From the NCBI GenBank assembly GCA_014905825.1, contig JACGCN010000042.1, forward strand, positions 351,942 to 415,941: a stretch of DNA of 64,000 nt, given 5' to 3'. The notes under the pieces were generated by a model. It did not search any database. It saw nothing but the letters and a program-made list of their open reading frames with translations, and was not told the origin of the DNA. The translations under genes and the position numbers were made by a program. Shown piece after piece: positions 1 through 10,704 of this stretch. Source of the DNA: Lyophyllum atratum. Lineage: Eukaryota; Basidiomycota; Agaricomycetes; Agaricales; Lyophyllaceae. How positions within the stretch are numbered: position 1 is the first letter of the stretch; each line of letters begins with the position of its first letter.

Positions 1-1
1 T

Positions 2-223
2 TCGGACGGGAGTGCGTTCGCCCCGCTGCATCGTGCGAGTGATAGTGATGCGTGGAACGGGAGCACGACGAATCTGAACGGGCCGTACAGGGATGACCAT
101 CATGATGCGATGGAGATGAGGGGGGGTGCGGGGGGGATGATGGGGACGGACTCGTATGATCCGTATGCATCGAATTCGAATCTTGGGCATGGGCAGGGAG
201 GGGCGGCGGGGTATAGACACTAA
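2..223 (+). CDS. C-terminal end of an unknown protein (partial)
   Basis: The frame starting at base 2 is open for 73 residues and ends at a TAA at 221-223. The window begins inside the gene, so only the tail is visible. It is rich in Gly, Asp, Ser, Asn and Met and has no recognisable domain; it looks like a disordered cytoplasmic tail of the kind found at the end of many fungal membrane or signalling proteins. I cannot name a family. The alternative is that this is chance coding in GC-rich DNA, but the ordered codon use and the following AT-richer spacer favour a real 3' end. Confidence 0.5.
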   Translation, partial: SDGSAFAPLHRASDSDAWNGSTTNLNGPYRDDHHDAMEMRGGAGGMMGTDSYDPYASNSNLGHGQGGAAGYRH

Positions 224-528
224 CTCACTAGATATATAGCTAATTTGGACTTTAGGAGGCGCGGCCTTGATTGCTCTCGTTTTGTTATTCACTTTCTTGG
301 TTTATAGTTACTGGTGCTTTGGGAGTTGGTTTGCTCGCTATCTATATATGGGACACTCTAATACTGTATTTATGGACATTCTTTTGCATAGGTATTGGTT
401 ATGTTAGACGACGAGCACAACTCATGACATATAGTACCGTTGCCCCGCAATCTTTTAAGCGGGCCCTGCAGGTACCAACTAAATGGGTAAACGGCTCGCT
501 TAACACAGGCTGCAGCCTGCGCGCAACT
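224..528. other. Intergenic spacer
   Basis: AT-richer DNA between the stop of the truncated first gene and the NLR start. It should contain the terminator of the first gene and the promoter of the second. An open frame runs through it from 271 but only its last 21 codons (from 529) look coding. No specific motif is recognised. Confidence 0.5.
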
Positions 529-3500
529 ATGACTAACTACCGTCATGCCAGGCCAGGCCCTCGACGCCAGGACAGTTTGCCAATATTCTCAGTGAGTTGT
601 TTGTCTTTATCAGGGCTAGTATCCTTTGACACGACGTTATAGACTGGTGCTGCGAGCTCGCCGTCCAGACCGCCCGCACCCAAACAAATTGATCGAACCC
701 TGTCCGGCTTGAACAATGCAATCTCAATCATAGATATTGTGAAGGAGATCGTTCCGCTGCAGGTAGTGAAGGGCGTACTTTCCACGATTTCGGGGATCTT
801 GGGCATCGTGAAGGTGCGCCTGCTGTTGATCGATCGAATGCTGATTGCTCACTTCATTGCCACGTAGAACACGATTCAGAACCAGGACGACTTTCTAGAG
901 CTAGCGGAGCAGTGTCATACAATTAGCCTCGTCATTTGGCGCGCGACCTCAGGAGTACAGGAGAGCGAGATTAGCCCGGCGATCCGACGCACGCTCTCAG
1001 AGTTGAACGAGTGGGAATCCGTTTCTCCCGGTGCTTTTCAGGCGCTGACTATGCTTCTAGGTTTTTGAGCGGTATCCGCGAGGCAGTTGACGAGCAAGTG
1101 CGAAAGCGCATGGCTTCGAAGGTCTTTCATGTCGCGATCAACAAGGACGTCATTGCGGGCTGGAGGAGAGACTTAGACCGTTTCCTGATTCTGTTCAATG
1201 TGAGTCATTCCCGTCCGTTGTACCTGTGTTTCCCTTAGATTATCAGACAGAACTCCATATAACGGCGAATTTGAAGCTTGAGGAGCTGCTGGCCTCGTTC
1301 GAGGAATTCCGGACGACTGTGAAACTCGAGACGTACGTTTTCATTCGCCTTCAGACCAGATATCACTGATTCCCTGTAGAGACGCCTTGGTTCCTAATGC
1401 CCTGCCCCTGCGGCCGACAATCTTCGTCGGGAGGGATGCCCTTGTCCGCGAGGCGACAGAGTCGCTACTGAAGCGCGACCACATTGCACTCATCGGTCCA
1501 GGGGGCATGGGCAAAACTAGTATAGCGCGAGCCGTTCTCAACGAGGATTCTGTCTCCACCAAATTCGGCGAACATCGATACTTCGTCAGATACGATGATG
1601 TCGACGCCTCTCAGATTACACACGCGACGTTTCTCGACCGTATTGCCCGGGTCTTGGGAATCAAATCCTCCAAAGCGAACACTCGTAGCTTGATACTGAG
1701 GGCACTTTCCTCTTCTGATAACATCCTCGTCGTTCTGGATAACGCTGAGACCTTCCTGGACGCCGCATCCGATGCAAGCCACATTGCCACTTCTATCGAC
1801 GAGTTCGGTGCCTGTCCCAACGTCGTGATCATGCTTACAACGAGGACATCAGGGCTCCCACCCAACCTGAAGTGGGAGCGTCTCCGAGTCCCAGCACTTG
1901 ACGAGAGTGCTGCTTGTACGGCATTTCAGGCGATATACCTACATCCCATAGAGACTCCGATCCTTACCAGATTATTGTCGGCGTTGGACTTCCATCCTCT
2001 TTCCATTAACCTCCTCGCTCAAGTCGCCGTTCAGAATGACTGGTCATCTGCAGAGCTTATTGCTGCATGGGACCGTCAACATGCCCTTCTCCTCGAAAAC
2101 GGGGATGGGAAAGTCCACAGTATCGCGATGACCATCGAGATGTCGTTGAACTCGCCGTCGCTCAAGAAACTTGGGGACACTATTCGCCATATTTTGCAGG
2201 TCATTGCCTTCCTTCCCCAGGGCATCAATCGAACACAGCTGGTAGAAATATTCCCTTCGATTCCGACGATCGAGAGCTGCACGGACGTCCTATGCAAACA
2301 TTCCTTAGCTTACCGGAAGGGCGATTTCATCACTATGCTCGCTCCGATTCGCCTATATGTCTCCTCGCAGTACAATCACGACTCATTCACAGCCATTCCG
2401 CTCCTCTACCATGTCCAAACCTTTTACAACGTTCATCTTGAACGGGACCCTGTTGAAAAAGCAGTAATTCAGGTCGAGGATGTTAATATCGAGCACGTCA
2501 TCGCTCGGAGTATCGCGAACTGCGACGTCAAGACCATGAAGCGTGCGTGCATACTGGCCACCTACTTCTTGGACGCTTTGACGGAATACAAGCCTCGTGC
2601 TACCGCCCTACACCTACTGATCAAGGAGTTGAAGGCAGGTGAGCCATCGGCTAGATCCTTGCTATGCTTCAACATTGCGGATCGCCGGAGAAAACATAAC
2701 ATGCGTGCAAAGGCTATCTGCCTCTTCGCTGTTGCCACTCTTCAGATTGAAGTCGGCCAGTATGTCGAAGCGAGGGACGTACTCAAGGAGGTACGGGATA
2801 TCGCCGTTGCCTGCGGGCGTGCTGGACGTGATCTCTGTAGGCTAGCGGACATGGGGATAGGCGAAGCCTATGCTACGCTAGGCAATTACGCCATGGCGGA
2901 GGCAAGTTTCGAAATTTCGTTGAGACCATCCAGCGTTTACAAAAGCACGGTGGACCGCTATCTGGACGCATATAGCTATCAGTCCCTGGCCTCCGTTAGA
3001 ATGCTCATGGGAAAGCCTGATTGTGCCGAGATGGCCCTCAGGGGAGTGAAGTTTCTCCAACGGATGGGCGATGGCCAAGGTGTGCTCCAGGCACGATGCG
3101 CGGCTGGATATGCAGAATTAGTGCTGGGTAATGATGAACTAGCGGCACGGCAATTCAAAACCGCTTTGGAAGCCATCTCAGAAGAAGTAGGCAGTGAATA
3201 CCACTCGAGGGTAGTAATGGGGATGGCGGAGGTGGCCTACCGCCAAGGCAAGACAGCCGAAGCAGAGAGTTTCCGTAATCAGCTCAGCGACAGCCTCCTC
3301 CCCAAGCCCCATGCAAGCGCCCCACACGCACTTAGTATTTTACCCGTCCTATCAGCCTACAAGGCCATGGATGGTGATGTCTCGCAGGCTCGGAGCGAGA
3401 TATACCTTCTCGTCGACGAGGCCACCCAGTCTATCGACGCTCGTGCAGTCAACTGCTTCTACGTCGCGGGATGCATTGAGCTACAGGACGACGCATACAC

Positions 3501-3774
3501 TAAAGCCGCGGATATGTTTCGCCAAACCATCGACTATTGCAAAGCCTTTTCAGAATTCTACTTCCGGGCCCGCGCGGAACGCGCTCTTGGAGAGATCGCG
3601 CTTTTGGATAAAGATTTTGCATCTGCTGAAGTCCGATTTGCGGAGACCAAGGCCTTATGCGACTTCATGGGTATCCCCACGAACTGTCTGTACCAGGACC
3701 ATATTTGCTACGCGCTCAGTGGTAGATATGACGGATGGCGATTATTCCAAGACGGTCGCTTGCCCACGTCATGA
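529..3774 (+). CDS. NLR-type STAND ATPase with MLKL-like N-terminal helical domain and C-terminal TPR-like repeats
   Basis: Model: exons 529-591, 643-813, 868-1010, 1061-1199, 1247-1332, 1380-3774, giving 998 residues; all junction phases agree. Residues about 25-200 form a helical region resembling the MLKL/HeLo-like N-terminal domain of agaricomycete NLRs. The ATPase follows: P-loop GPGGMGKT (about 240-247), Walker B ILVVLDNAE (about 315), a TTRTSG sensor-type motif, and an HPLSINLLA segment matching the GLPL motif of NB-ARC proteins. The C-terminal 450 residues are alpha-helical, with repeated A-x-x-x-L-G-x-A/Y segments like tetratricopeptide repeats. Family knowledge: such proteins are nucleotide-switch sensors of non-self that can trigger regulated cell death. 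The start at 529 is chosen because it is the only ATG joining in phase to exon 2. Function is inferred from family, and the ligand is unknown. Confidence 0.85.
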
Positions 3775-4631
3775 GATCCTGGGACAGTAGATGTCAGGAC
3801 TCTTACATACCGTTGTTTTTGCGTACTAGCCTTCGTCCTGCTCCCTAGTTCTACTATCTTTCAACGTGGCGCCGCCTTGTCATCTTGTAAACCGCCGTTT
3901 GCGGCTGCCTTTCTTATAAACCTTGACAATGGTTTTGGAGTAATCATCGAGGTAATTGCCCATGGGGAATCAAGCTCTCCATTGATCTGTCATTACTCTG
4001 TTAGAATCACACGTCAAAGGTTCCGTTCTATCACTGCTTGAATTTATCAAATTGTGAACCAAGAGTCCAACTATTTCAATCGACATAAAACTCCGAAATG
4101 GCTGCCAGTCCGTATCGATCACAGACCACTGATGGAATTGAATTGGGAGTGCTTCATCTGGTGTGCGCTTTGGGGTGTGCGCTTGGCAACGGCTGGTAGA
4201 AGGGTGAAGGAACCAGGGCGAGTGCTGTTCCCAGGCTCCACTGCGCTCAAAACCTGGGTGTGAGATAAGAGTAAGGAATTGTACTATTTACAGTGGGCGT
4301 ACCTTTCGTCACGGTGTCGGTGATAGTGACTTGATTCGGTCTTGACCTTATTCGTCGGGCGGACATGGCTCACATACAATAGCAACAGCTCTGAGATCAG
4401 ATACAGAGTTTGAGTGGCGGAACCGCACGTTCGATTGTAATGCCCCGTGTTGTGACCTGAGTGGCATACGCGCCTGCGCCCGATCAACTTTCAAGCCTCG
4501 ATCGTGATGTATGTGGTCTTGAACGCTCTCTATTTTCCCAGAATCTGTTCACATCCATTACTTCCTCGCGAGAGAATTTCGTTCTGGAATGGTCCAAGCG
4601 ACGGGGAAATGGAGGCGAGCTACACGTGTTG
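3775..4631. other. Intergenic region, no gene seen
   Basis: Holds the 3' flank of the NLR gene and the presumed promoter of the next gene. Short open frames (for example 4054-4263) lack domains and codon character. The frame of the downstream protein is open back to 4461 but the first in-frame ATG is at 4632, so a missed upstream exon is possible. Confidence 0.4.
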
Positions 4632-6941
4632 ATGCCGAACCTCAAGATACGGCATATCCCGGGAGTAGTGCCCCACGATGTCGTTTGGAGGCGCCCAAGA
4701 GTCAAGACACCTTCGACGTTGACCCACATCATGGAACCCGAAGCCTTCTGGCCTCCCAGTCATACACCACCTGGTACCTATGCGATACTGGAGATTGACT
4801 CGAATGCTCGCCAGGCGAAGGCCCGTGGCTCCGCATGTCCCTATCTTGCAACAACATCCGCAGCTGAAGCAGTCATTCCGTTTCTCCAAGAACGCGACCT
4901 TGCGTTCGCTTTTTGTGGAGCCTTTGCCATCCGTCGTTATAGAGTGACTGACACTCGATTGGAACCCCGTGTTAGTGGAGATTTTATAAAGGCAATCGGC
5001 GGGGCTGATAGATGTCTTTTCCAGGCCATCGAAATAATGCTAGCGTCATCTGAGGATTTGGATATACCTTCACTAAAGCAATCGCTCGCCGCCGCTCATA
5101 CCGGATGGTTCAGTTATGATCCTTCTTCGGAAATCCTACGATATCGTGGAGAGAAGGATATCGCCATCCGATCCTTTTCTGATATCATACACCTAGTTCA
5201 AACCCCCCATCCCCTTCAACATGGCTGTTTCACTATTGAGGGATTCCCACTCGTGCCATATACCTTCCTCGTTTTGCAGACACTGAAAGAGTGGGATGAA
5301 TCCACGAAGGACGGTTCCAAATATCATAAGAGGAAGGTACTCATGGCAATGCTGCGGTACTTTCGACTAAATTCTAGCGAGCCGTACTGCAATCCAGGGC
5401 GAGAGTTTGATCCCATCCTGCATGCCGAATCTGAGGAGCGTGCCGCGCGGTTCTTTGCGACAGTACCTAGTTACCTACCAGAATGGAAGAAGATGGGGTT
5501 TTTGGCGGACGTCCCATCGTTCACCTCTCCGCGAAAGAAAAAGTTCCATTCGGAGATTTCTGGTGCCGTATCGACAGAAGCTGTACGTCTAACCGGACCA
5601 CCCAGTTCTCAGAAGGCGCCTGCTGCCCTTGCCGGGTCTTCTTCATCGACAGTGGGCGAAGATATACCAGCCTTATCATCCACTTACACGTCTAAAGAAA
5701 CTACACAATCAGGAAAGGCACCCCGGTCATTCGTGCCCTTCCCTCCACACCTCATGCAGCTCTTGGACAGCTGGGACTCCCGCGCCGGCAACGACGACTA
5801 CTCGTCTCAGCAGCAGATCAAGATGATTCTCGAGGACGTGCGCAAAGGGAATCGACCCCGAATTCCTTGGTTTCGACCTGACATAGATGCCGAACTGGAT
5901 GCGCGCGCTGCCCGATTCTGGGCTGAGAACAAGATTTACCTTCGTGAATGGCAGAAGATGGGATTCCTTCAGGGGTACACGCGCCAGACTGTACCACCTG
6001 CAGTGCCACACCTTGTCACACACACATCGGAAGAACAGCCTGAACGTCCTGAAGGGAAAGGGAAGGGGGTGCAGCGGGGGCTGGATGTGGCGTTGGCGCA
6101 GTCGAATAGGCCAGTGGGAAAACGGAGCGGGAAGGCAAATGCTGGGAAGAAGGGAACGAAGGCGAAGGGCGCTCGGAAACCAACGTTCAGCGAAATTCGA
6201 ACGCTGGCAGCCGAGACCACGGTCGACGTCCTTCACGAGAACGCATTCCCTTGCGCAATATTCGGAAGCATGGCCTGTGAACTCTACGGAAACCCACGCT
6301 TCCCCAACGTACGTCCCCTCTCTTCGCATACTTCAATCTGTGAATCTCAATCAAGTCTCAACTTTCAGGACGTCGATATCCTGGTTCTTCCTCCTGATGA
6401 ACTCGCTTCGACCACTCAGGAGCAAATCAAAGACATGCTGGTCGAGAAAAGGCCGGACAATTTCGTCATCCGGGCTGCTCGCGACCCCGAAGCGACATAC
6501 CGAGTCCTTTTTTTCAGGCCCAGCAAAGACTCCCGAATCACAAGGCTCAGTTCAAGCAAGGTCGACATCTTACTCCCGGGCGTGATGCACCTGCCAGCGC
6601 TCGCGCCCGCCGCGATCGTCATGCAGTCTCGGATGCCAGTCGTTCCGTTTGGAGTTCTGTTGCTGCAGAAGCTGCAGGCGTGGGATGATCATCGCTTGTC
6701 AGGGGAGGAGCGGTATAAGAAGAAGGCGCCGGTGGACGCGAATGATTTATCGTGGATGCTGGGTTCGTCTGGCATTGGGCGATTTCTGACAGATACCCGG
6801 ACACGCGGGCTGTGGAGTGATCGAGGACTATTTTCGGAGGAGTTTGAGGTGATATCGAGGGGAAGGGTAAAGGCGTTCTGTGCAGCGTTTCCTAGCTGGT
6901 CTGATGCCTGGGCTAAACTTGGATTCGAGGTTTCCGAGTAA
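4632..6941 (+). CDS. Nucleotidyltransferase-fold protein with degenerate internal copies
   Basis: Model: 4632-6308 joined to 6369-6941; the 60 nt intron (GTACGT...CAG) is phase 0 and without a stop, so readthrough is possible. The product is 749 residues. The last third resembles nucleotidyltransferase-like proteins: an IFGSMACELYG segment is followed, after the intron, by DVDILVL and later KVDILLPG, the usual G-S-x-x then D-x-D layout. Earlier parts repeat it. FCGAFAIRRYR near the start aligns with the G-S segment but lacks the D-x-D, and the middle copy retains only the helical tail. Three tails share R-A/V-x-x-F-x(8-10)-W-x-K-x-G-F. The linker between copies two and three is basic. I infer ancient internal duplication with one catalytic module left. 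Substrate and pathway are unknown, and the start codon is uncertain. Confidence 0.7.
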   Translation: MPNLKIRHIPGVVPHDVVWRRPRVKTPSTLTHIMEPEAFWPPSHTPPGTYAILEIDSNARQAKARGSACPYLATTSAAEAVIPFLQERDLAFAFCGAFAIRRYRVTDTRLEPRVSGDFIKAIGGADRCLFQAIEIMLASSEDLDIPSLKQSLAAAHTGWFSYDPSSEILRYRGEKDIAIRSFSDIIHLVQTPHPLQHGCFTIEGFPLVPYTFLVLQTLKEWDESTKDGSKYHKRKVLMAMLRYFRLNSSEPYCNPGREFDPILHAESEERAARFFATVPSYLPEWKKMGFLADVPSFTSPRKKKFHSEISGAVSTEAVRLTGPPSSQKAPAALAGSSSSTVGEDIPALSSTYTSKETTQSGKAPRSFVPFPPHLMQLLDSWDSRAGNDDYSSQQQIKMILEDVRKGNRPRIPWFRPDIDAELDARAARFWAENKIYLREWQKMGFLQGYTRQTVPPAVPHLVTHTSEEQPERPEGKGKGVQRGLDVALAQSNRPVGKRSGKANAGKKGTKAKGARKPTFSEIRTLAAETTVDVLHENAFPCAIFGSMACELYGNPRFPNVRPLSSHTSICESQSSLNFQDVDILVLPPDELASTTQEQIKDMLVEKRPDNFVIRAARDPEATYRVLFFRPSKDSRITRLSSSKVDILLPGVMHLPALAPAAIVMQSRMPVVPFGVLLLQKLQAWDDHRLSGEERYKKKAPVDANDLSWMLGSSGIGRFLTDTRTRGLWSDRGLFSEEFEVISRGRVKAFCAAFPSWSDAWAKLGFEVSE

Positions 6942-7095
6942 TTCATAGCTTTGGCCCATAGTCTCCTTCGCATTCTATCTAGGAATGTACGCAGCGCGTT
7001 ATATTTCTGAGCGAGTCTTACAAGATATACACCCGTTAGCGACACGTATAGACCCATCCCTCAAGGATTGCAGAGATAGATTCCAGCCCTACAGA

Positions 7096-8689
7096 TTATA
7101 CATTCGCAGCCCCGTGAGGGACAGCAACAGGACAGCTGGAGAACAGGTTATGAATTGTGTTGAGCAAAAAGTCGACGTTCTGCTTCAAGACACCCGTGGT
7201 GCTGAGAAGGACGGCTGGGAGGTTGTCTCCGGCCAAGTTGGCATAGAGCGCGCAGGTCTATAATACGATAATGTTTAGACAGTGCCATACGAGCTACCAT
7301 TGTGAAATACTTACGCTGATCGCAGTGTTGTCGGTGACGTATTTCCCTGTTGCGTCATTTGCACCTGGCGCGACGGGGTGTGCGAGAAGAATATTGACCG
7401 CGTCGTTGCCGATCAAGCTTAGACCTCCTGGAGCGGCACGGCGGTTCCAGTTGGCGGGGAATGTCTGATCGCGGAAGAATGAAGTCATGGTTGGAACGGA
7501 TAGAAGTCCCTCGGTTCCTGCTCACTACTGTGAGTGTCAAATCATGCGTCATCCGGGGGCGAGGGCGTACCATTGGCGAAGAAATTCAATGTGAAAGCAG
7601 ACTCTCCGTAACTTAGCAATAGTCGTCCGACATGGAATTCAAGCTAGTTTCGATTGAGCACCCCAGACGAAGCAGGTTCAACATGAGCGCACCTTTTTAT
7701 CGGCAGCTTGGCTGTCTGTGAATCGCTTCGCCTTGAATTCCTGCATAACACGCGTATTCACGATGCTTTTGGGGCCGGTCACCGCAGAGTCATCGCCGAA
7801 TTGAGAGACGAAGCCAAGAAGCTGGATTACAGTGGATCAGTCACCCATTCCCAAGGTCAGAATATGAACGCGTACTGACTTGGTTGAACAGAGTGGATTG
7901 GAAGTTCCTGTTATCGCCGATGGCTGCATCCTGGCGGGTCATAGACACATCGCCTGAACGTGTGCGTGAGAATGGTCGTATTGATAAGCATCCAATCAGG
8001 TACTTACCCTCGAAACGTCCGTGTGATGCCATGCCGCGCGCAGCAGGACCGTCGATCTGTCCGGGAAGCGGCGGGACGGACGAGGATTCCAGGCCTATAG
8101 ATATCTTGTCTATGAAAGCATTTCCCCGCGCCAGCTGTGCATCCATGAGTCGACACGCTTTATCTTACTTATGTGGCCGGGAAAATGAGGGCGCACCATT
8201 GCGAAGGCAGCCAATGCAGAGGCAAGATCGTAATCCATGTTGAATCCGAACGTAGTCGCGTTGACGATCTCGGCGAATGACGCTACCCCGCTAGCTCGTA
8301 TCGTCAATGTGCAGCCTCGTGAGACGAGGTTATCGTACGAACTTGCGTGGGAGGAATCCATGGTTGGCCAAGGTGTTTAGACCCGCTAAGTCGGCCGGTC
8401 AATGCTGTCCATAAATTGCCTTCTAAATCACCTACGGCACGGTCCACGGAGGTCGTTGGGTCCAGGGGCGATGAACGGATGTGCAGCATCTGGGGTATCC
8501 TGTTAGGTCATATCGGGAGGGAAGAGTCTTCGAATAATCAAACATGCCTGGCATCGGAATAGTCCCGGTGTTCGTTGGTCTTGGAGGAGCTGCGATAACG
8601 ACACCTATCTGTTGACGGGTCTCTAGATGAGGGAACGCAAGCGCTGGTACCAGGGCAGCAAAAACGAGGAGGATTGAAGAGACGACCAT
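7096..8689 (-). CDS. Unspecific peroxygenase / chloroperoxidase-like heme-thiolate enzyme, secreted
   Basis: Ten exons on the minus strand: 8548-8689, 8436-8489, 8343-8385, 8197-8290, 8008-8134, 7880-7953, 7693-7821, 7571-7643, 7315-7517, 7096-7257; 366 residues, all phases consistent. An N-terminal hydrophobic segment (VVSSILLVFAALVPALA) is a signal peptide. The proximal heme-ligand motif GPCPGLNTLANHGFLPR places the Cys at residue 65, and the distal E-G-D (153-155, followed by V-S-M-T-R-Q-D) fits the Mg/heme-propionate site of the Peroxidase_2 family. An IGN-x-A motif lies near the end. Family chemistry: peroxide-driven oxygenation or halogenation outside the cell. Intron 1 has a GC donor (AG|GCATGT) rather than GT; only this choice restores the conserved APGPNDLRGPCP context. 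TATA-like sequence lies upstream. Confidence 0.92.
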
Positions 8690-8745
8690 GGTAAGCTGAC
8701 CACTTCGATATGGGAGGGCTTGAAAAGAGACTACGTTTTAGGCAG

Positions 8746-8756
8746 TATATATAATA
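8746..8756 (-). promoter_or_regulatory. TATA-like element of the peroxygenase gene
   Basis: Read on the minus strand the sequence is TATTATATATA, about 57-67 bases upstream of the peroxygenase ATG at 8689. The spacing suits a fungal core promoter with a short 5' leader. No transcription start can be located from sequence alone. Confidence 0.45.
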
Positions 8757-8800
8757 CTTGGGTATACGATGTGAGGCACCATGTGAACGCTCGGTCTGAA

Positions 8801-8931
8801 CAACCATTCTAGTGAAAGAAGGCGTCGATGTAGGACCGGGAGCAGAACTTACTCGGTGTGCAGAACTTACTCGGTGTCAACAACGATTCTCATGAAAGGA
8901 AGGCGTCTTCGGGAGCAGAACTTGCGGGAGG
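8801..8931. repeat. Imperfect short tandem duplication upstream of the peroxygenase
   Basis: A block beginning CAACCATTCTAGTGAAAG and ending GGGAGCAGAACTT (8801-8850) recurs, diverged and slightly shorter, at about 8879-8931. In between, AGAACTTACTCGGTGT occurs twice head to tail. It sits about 110-240 bases upstream of the peroxygenase start, where it could multiply regulatory sites, but no known factor site is recognised. Confidence 0.6.
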
Positions 8932-9825
8932 ATACCCCTGAAAGAAAAGCACAAAAAAGGCGCATGTGGTATTCTGAAGCTGGTATCGTATGCTGACGGT
9001 CACTGAAAGGGGGCCAGGTGACTTTGATCAGCGAGGTCGCCTAGATGGCTATATAAGAATGTTCTCATCATCTTCATGTGAGCCGTCAACCGGATCAGGC
9101 AGGCCTAACAGACTGTCAAAGGTGGTCTTCTGTTGACCCTAAACATGTGAGGGAGATGGTGAGCCTGGACCACAAGGGTGTGGAAAAGCCAAGAGATCGG
9201 CGGTGAAGCTTGTCCAAGGGGTGTCGAGACGCTTCGGTGGCTTGCAGCAAATTTCCGGACAATGCCGAACTGAGTGGCAATACTGGTCACTGGTCGCAGA
9301 CTCACAGAACATTTTTCGAGCCAGCATTGACAACCGTCCTCGAGACATCTGGAGTTCGAGTGCACATGTAACTGAAGGGCTTTACGTTGAGTATCTAAGT
9401 GAACTTCGACCATGATAGCCTTTCCCGAAAGCGGTGGGCTCAGATGGTAGGCTGCTACTTACACGTGATCTCTCGTGATCTGTCTGTTCTAGACCGCGAT
9501 CGACCGGACCGAAACATGCCATTGACCACTTGTTTATGGAAAGCCGGAGCGACAAGCTGCCAAGAATAAGCCGGCACTGCAGATGTTGTTCACTCACCAC
9601 CGCGTTCTTGGACGACGCTCTGCTGGAATTGACTTCTTGGCGTTGACAATTTGGCTCACTCTCTCTGCAATACTTTTCTTTTTCAATCTTAGACTGGGTC
9701 CCCCGTTCGCCGAGACAGATCTGGTTGACAACTCTGGGCAAAGAACTTGTTTTCAACGGCTTCAACGCGTCCGACACGTCTAGTGCGACAGCGTGATTCT
9801 CCGATTTCATTCGAATTCTCGAGCT
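8932..9825. other. Intergenic region between divergent genes
   Basis: Shared upstream region of the minus-strand peroxygenase and the plus-strand homeodomain gene. Open frames on the minus strand (9105-9413, 9382-10029) have no domain, and part is antisense to the homeodomain gene. I see no RNA gene or mobile element here. Confidence 0.4.
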
Positions 9826-10704
9826 ATGGGTAAAAGAAAGATCGCCAACACAGACATTGTACCGCATACATCCACGTCCGAGGCTGCCAAAACCCGACCC
9901 CGGAAACAACGCTTCATCGCTGCTCTCCCCAACGCCGAGGTCACCGTCAAGCCCAAGAAGATCCCCAAAATCGAAACCCACGAAGATACCAAGGTCACGA
10001 TCACCTTCCAACCGCTCGCTCCAGCGCACCTCGACGAACTCGCGACGATCTGGGCCCTAGACAAACGAACACCCACCGTAAAATCCCGTCGCGCATGGGC
10101 TGCAGCACGTCATCTGAAGCCGGAGGACGTACATCGGTGGTGGTCGCGCCGGAAACATCTCGCGAAGAAGTCCAGGGAGCATATTCCGTCTGGCACGTAC
10201 GACCTTCCTATTGGTACGCCGCCAGTCATCGAAATCAAGGACGAGTCGACATCGGACCCGCTGCCTGAACTGCCCGCACCGAAGGCGCCATCCTCGCAGA
10301 TCAAGCTCAAGATTGAAACTACGGACCCTAGCTCTCCCATTCCCTCCTCGGATACTCTCGTTTCATCGTCGCCAGCTCCCGATAAGAAACCCGATATCAC
10401 TCTCGCCGGTCCCATTATGAGGTCTTCTTCTCCGCTTATTCCTCCCAGCTCGCCTCCACGAACTTCTTCTTCTTCTCCCCTTCATGAGCAGGGACAACTC
10501 TCGCCACCCCCGACCTTATATCTCCATGCACCCGACTCGCCGCATCCGCTCGTACCTACAAAAACCCCAAATCAGAAATGGTGTACCCTCGGCCGCCCCG
10601 AACCTCCCAAAGGTCCGTCGTTCACATGCACCCTATGCGCCCAAGGTACATGCACCACCCCCCTCCCTCCTTCGTACCCACCGCATACAGTATATGCGCG
10701 CTGA
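9826..10704 (+). CDS. Homeodomain-like protein, Pro/Ser-rich C-terminus
   Basis: The ATG at 9826 opens a 292-residue frame beginning with a basic MGKRK segment. Residues about 70-125 form a homeodomain-like three-helix unit. Its third helix reads PEDVHRWWSRRKHLAKK, matching the W-F-x-x-R-R core of homeobox recognition helices with W for F. The following sequence is rich in Pro, Ser and Thr with PPSSPP-type runs, typical of disordered regulatory tails, and a late C-x-x-C (CTLC) precedes the stop. A GTATATG donor just before the stop and acceptors near 10790 would allow an extra exon, so the C-terminus is uncertain. A nuclear DNA-binding role is inferred from the fold only. Confidence 0.65.
   Translation: MGKRKIANTDIVPHTSTSEAAKTRPRKQRFIAALPNAEVTVKPKKIPKIETHEDTKVTITFQPLAPAHLDELATIWALDKRTPTVKSRRAWAAARHLKPEDVHRWWSRRKHLAKKSREHIPSGTYDLPIGTPPVIEIKDESTSDPLPELPAPKAPSSQIKLKIETTDPSSPIPSSDTLVSSSPAPDKKPDITLAGPIMRSSSPLIPPSSPPRTSSSSPLHEQGQLSPPPTLYLHAPDSPHPLVPTKTPNQKWCTLGRPEPPKGPSFTCTLCAQGTCTTPLPPSYPPHTVYAR

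Noticed and set aside
271..528. Upstream part of the open frame at 271-642
   Set aside because: Composition is not coding-like; only the last 21 codons join the NLR exons, and an internal ATG at 529 suffices.
5727..6329. 200-codon minus-strand open frame
   Set aside because: Antisense to the nucleotidyltransferase-like gene and with no domain.
9382..10029. 215-codon minus-strand open frame
   Set aside because: It largely overlaps the promoter and first codons of the homeodomain gene and has no domain.
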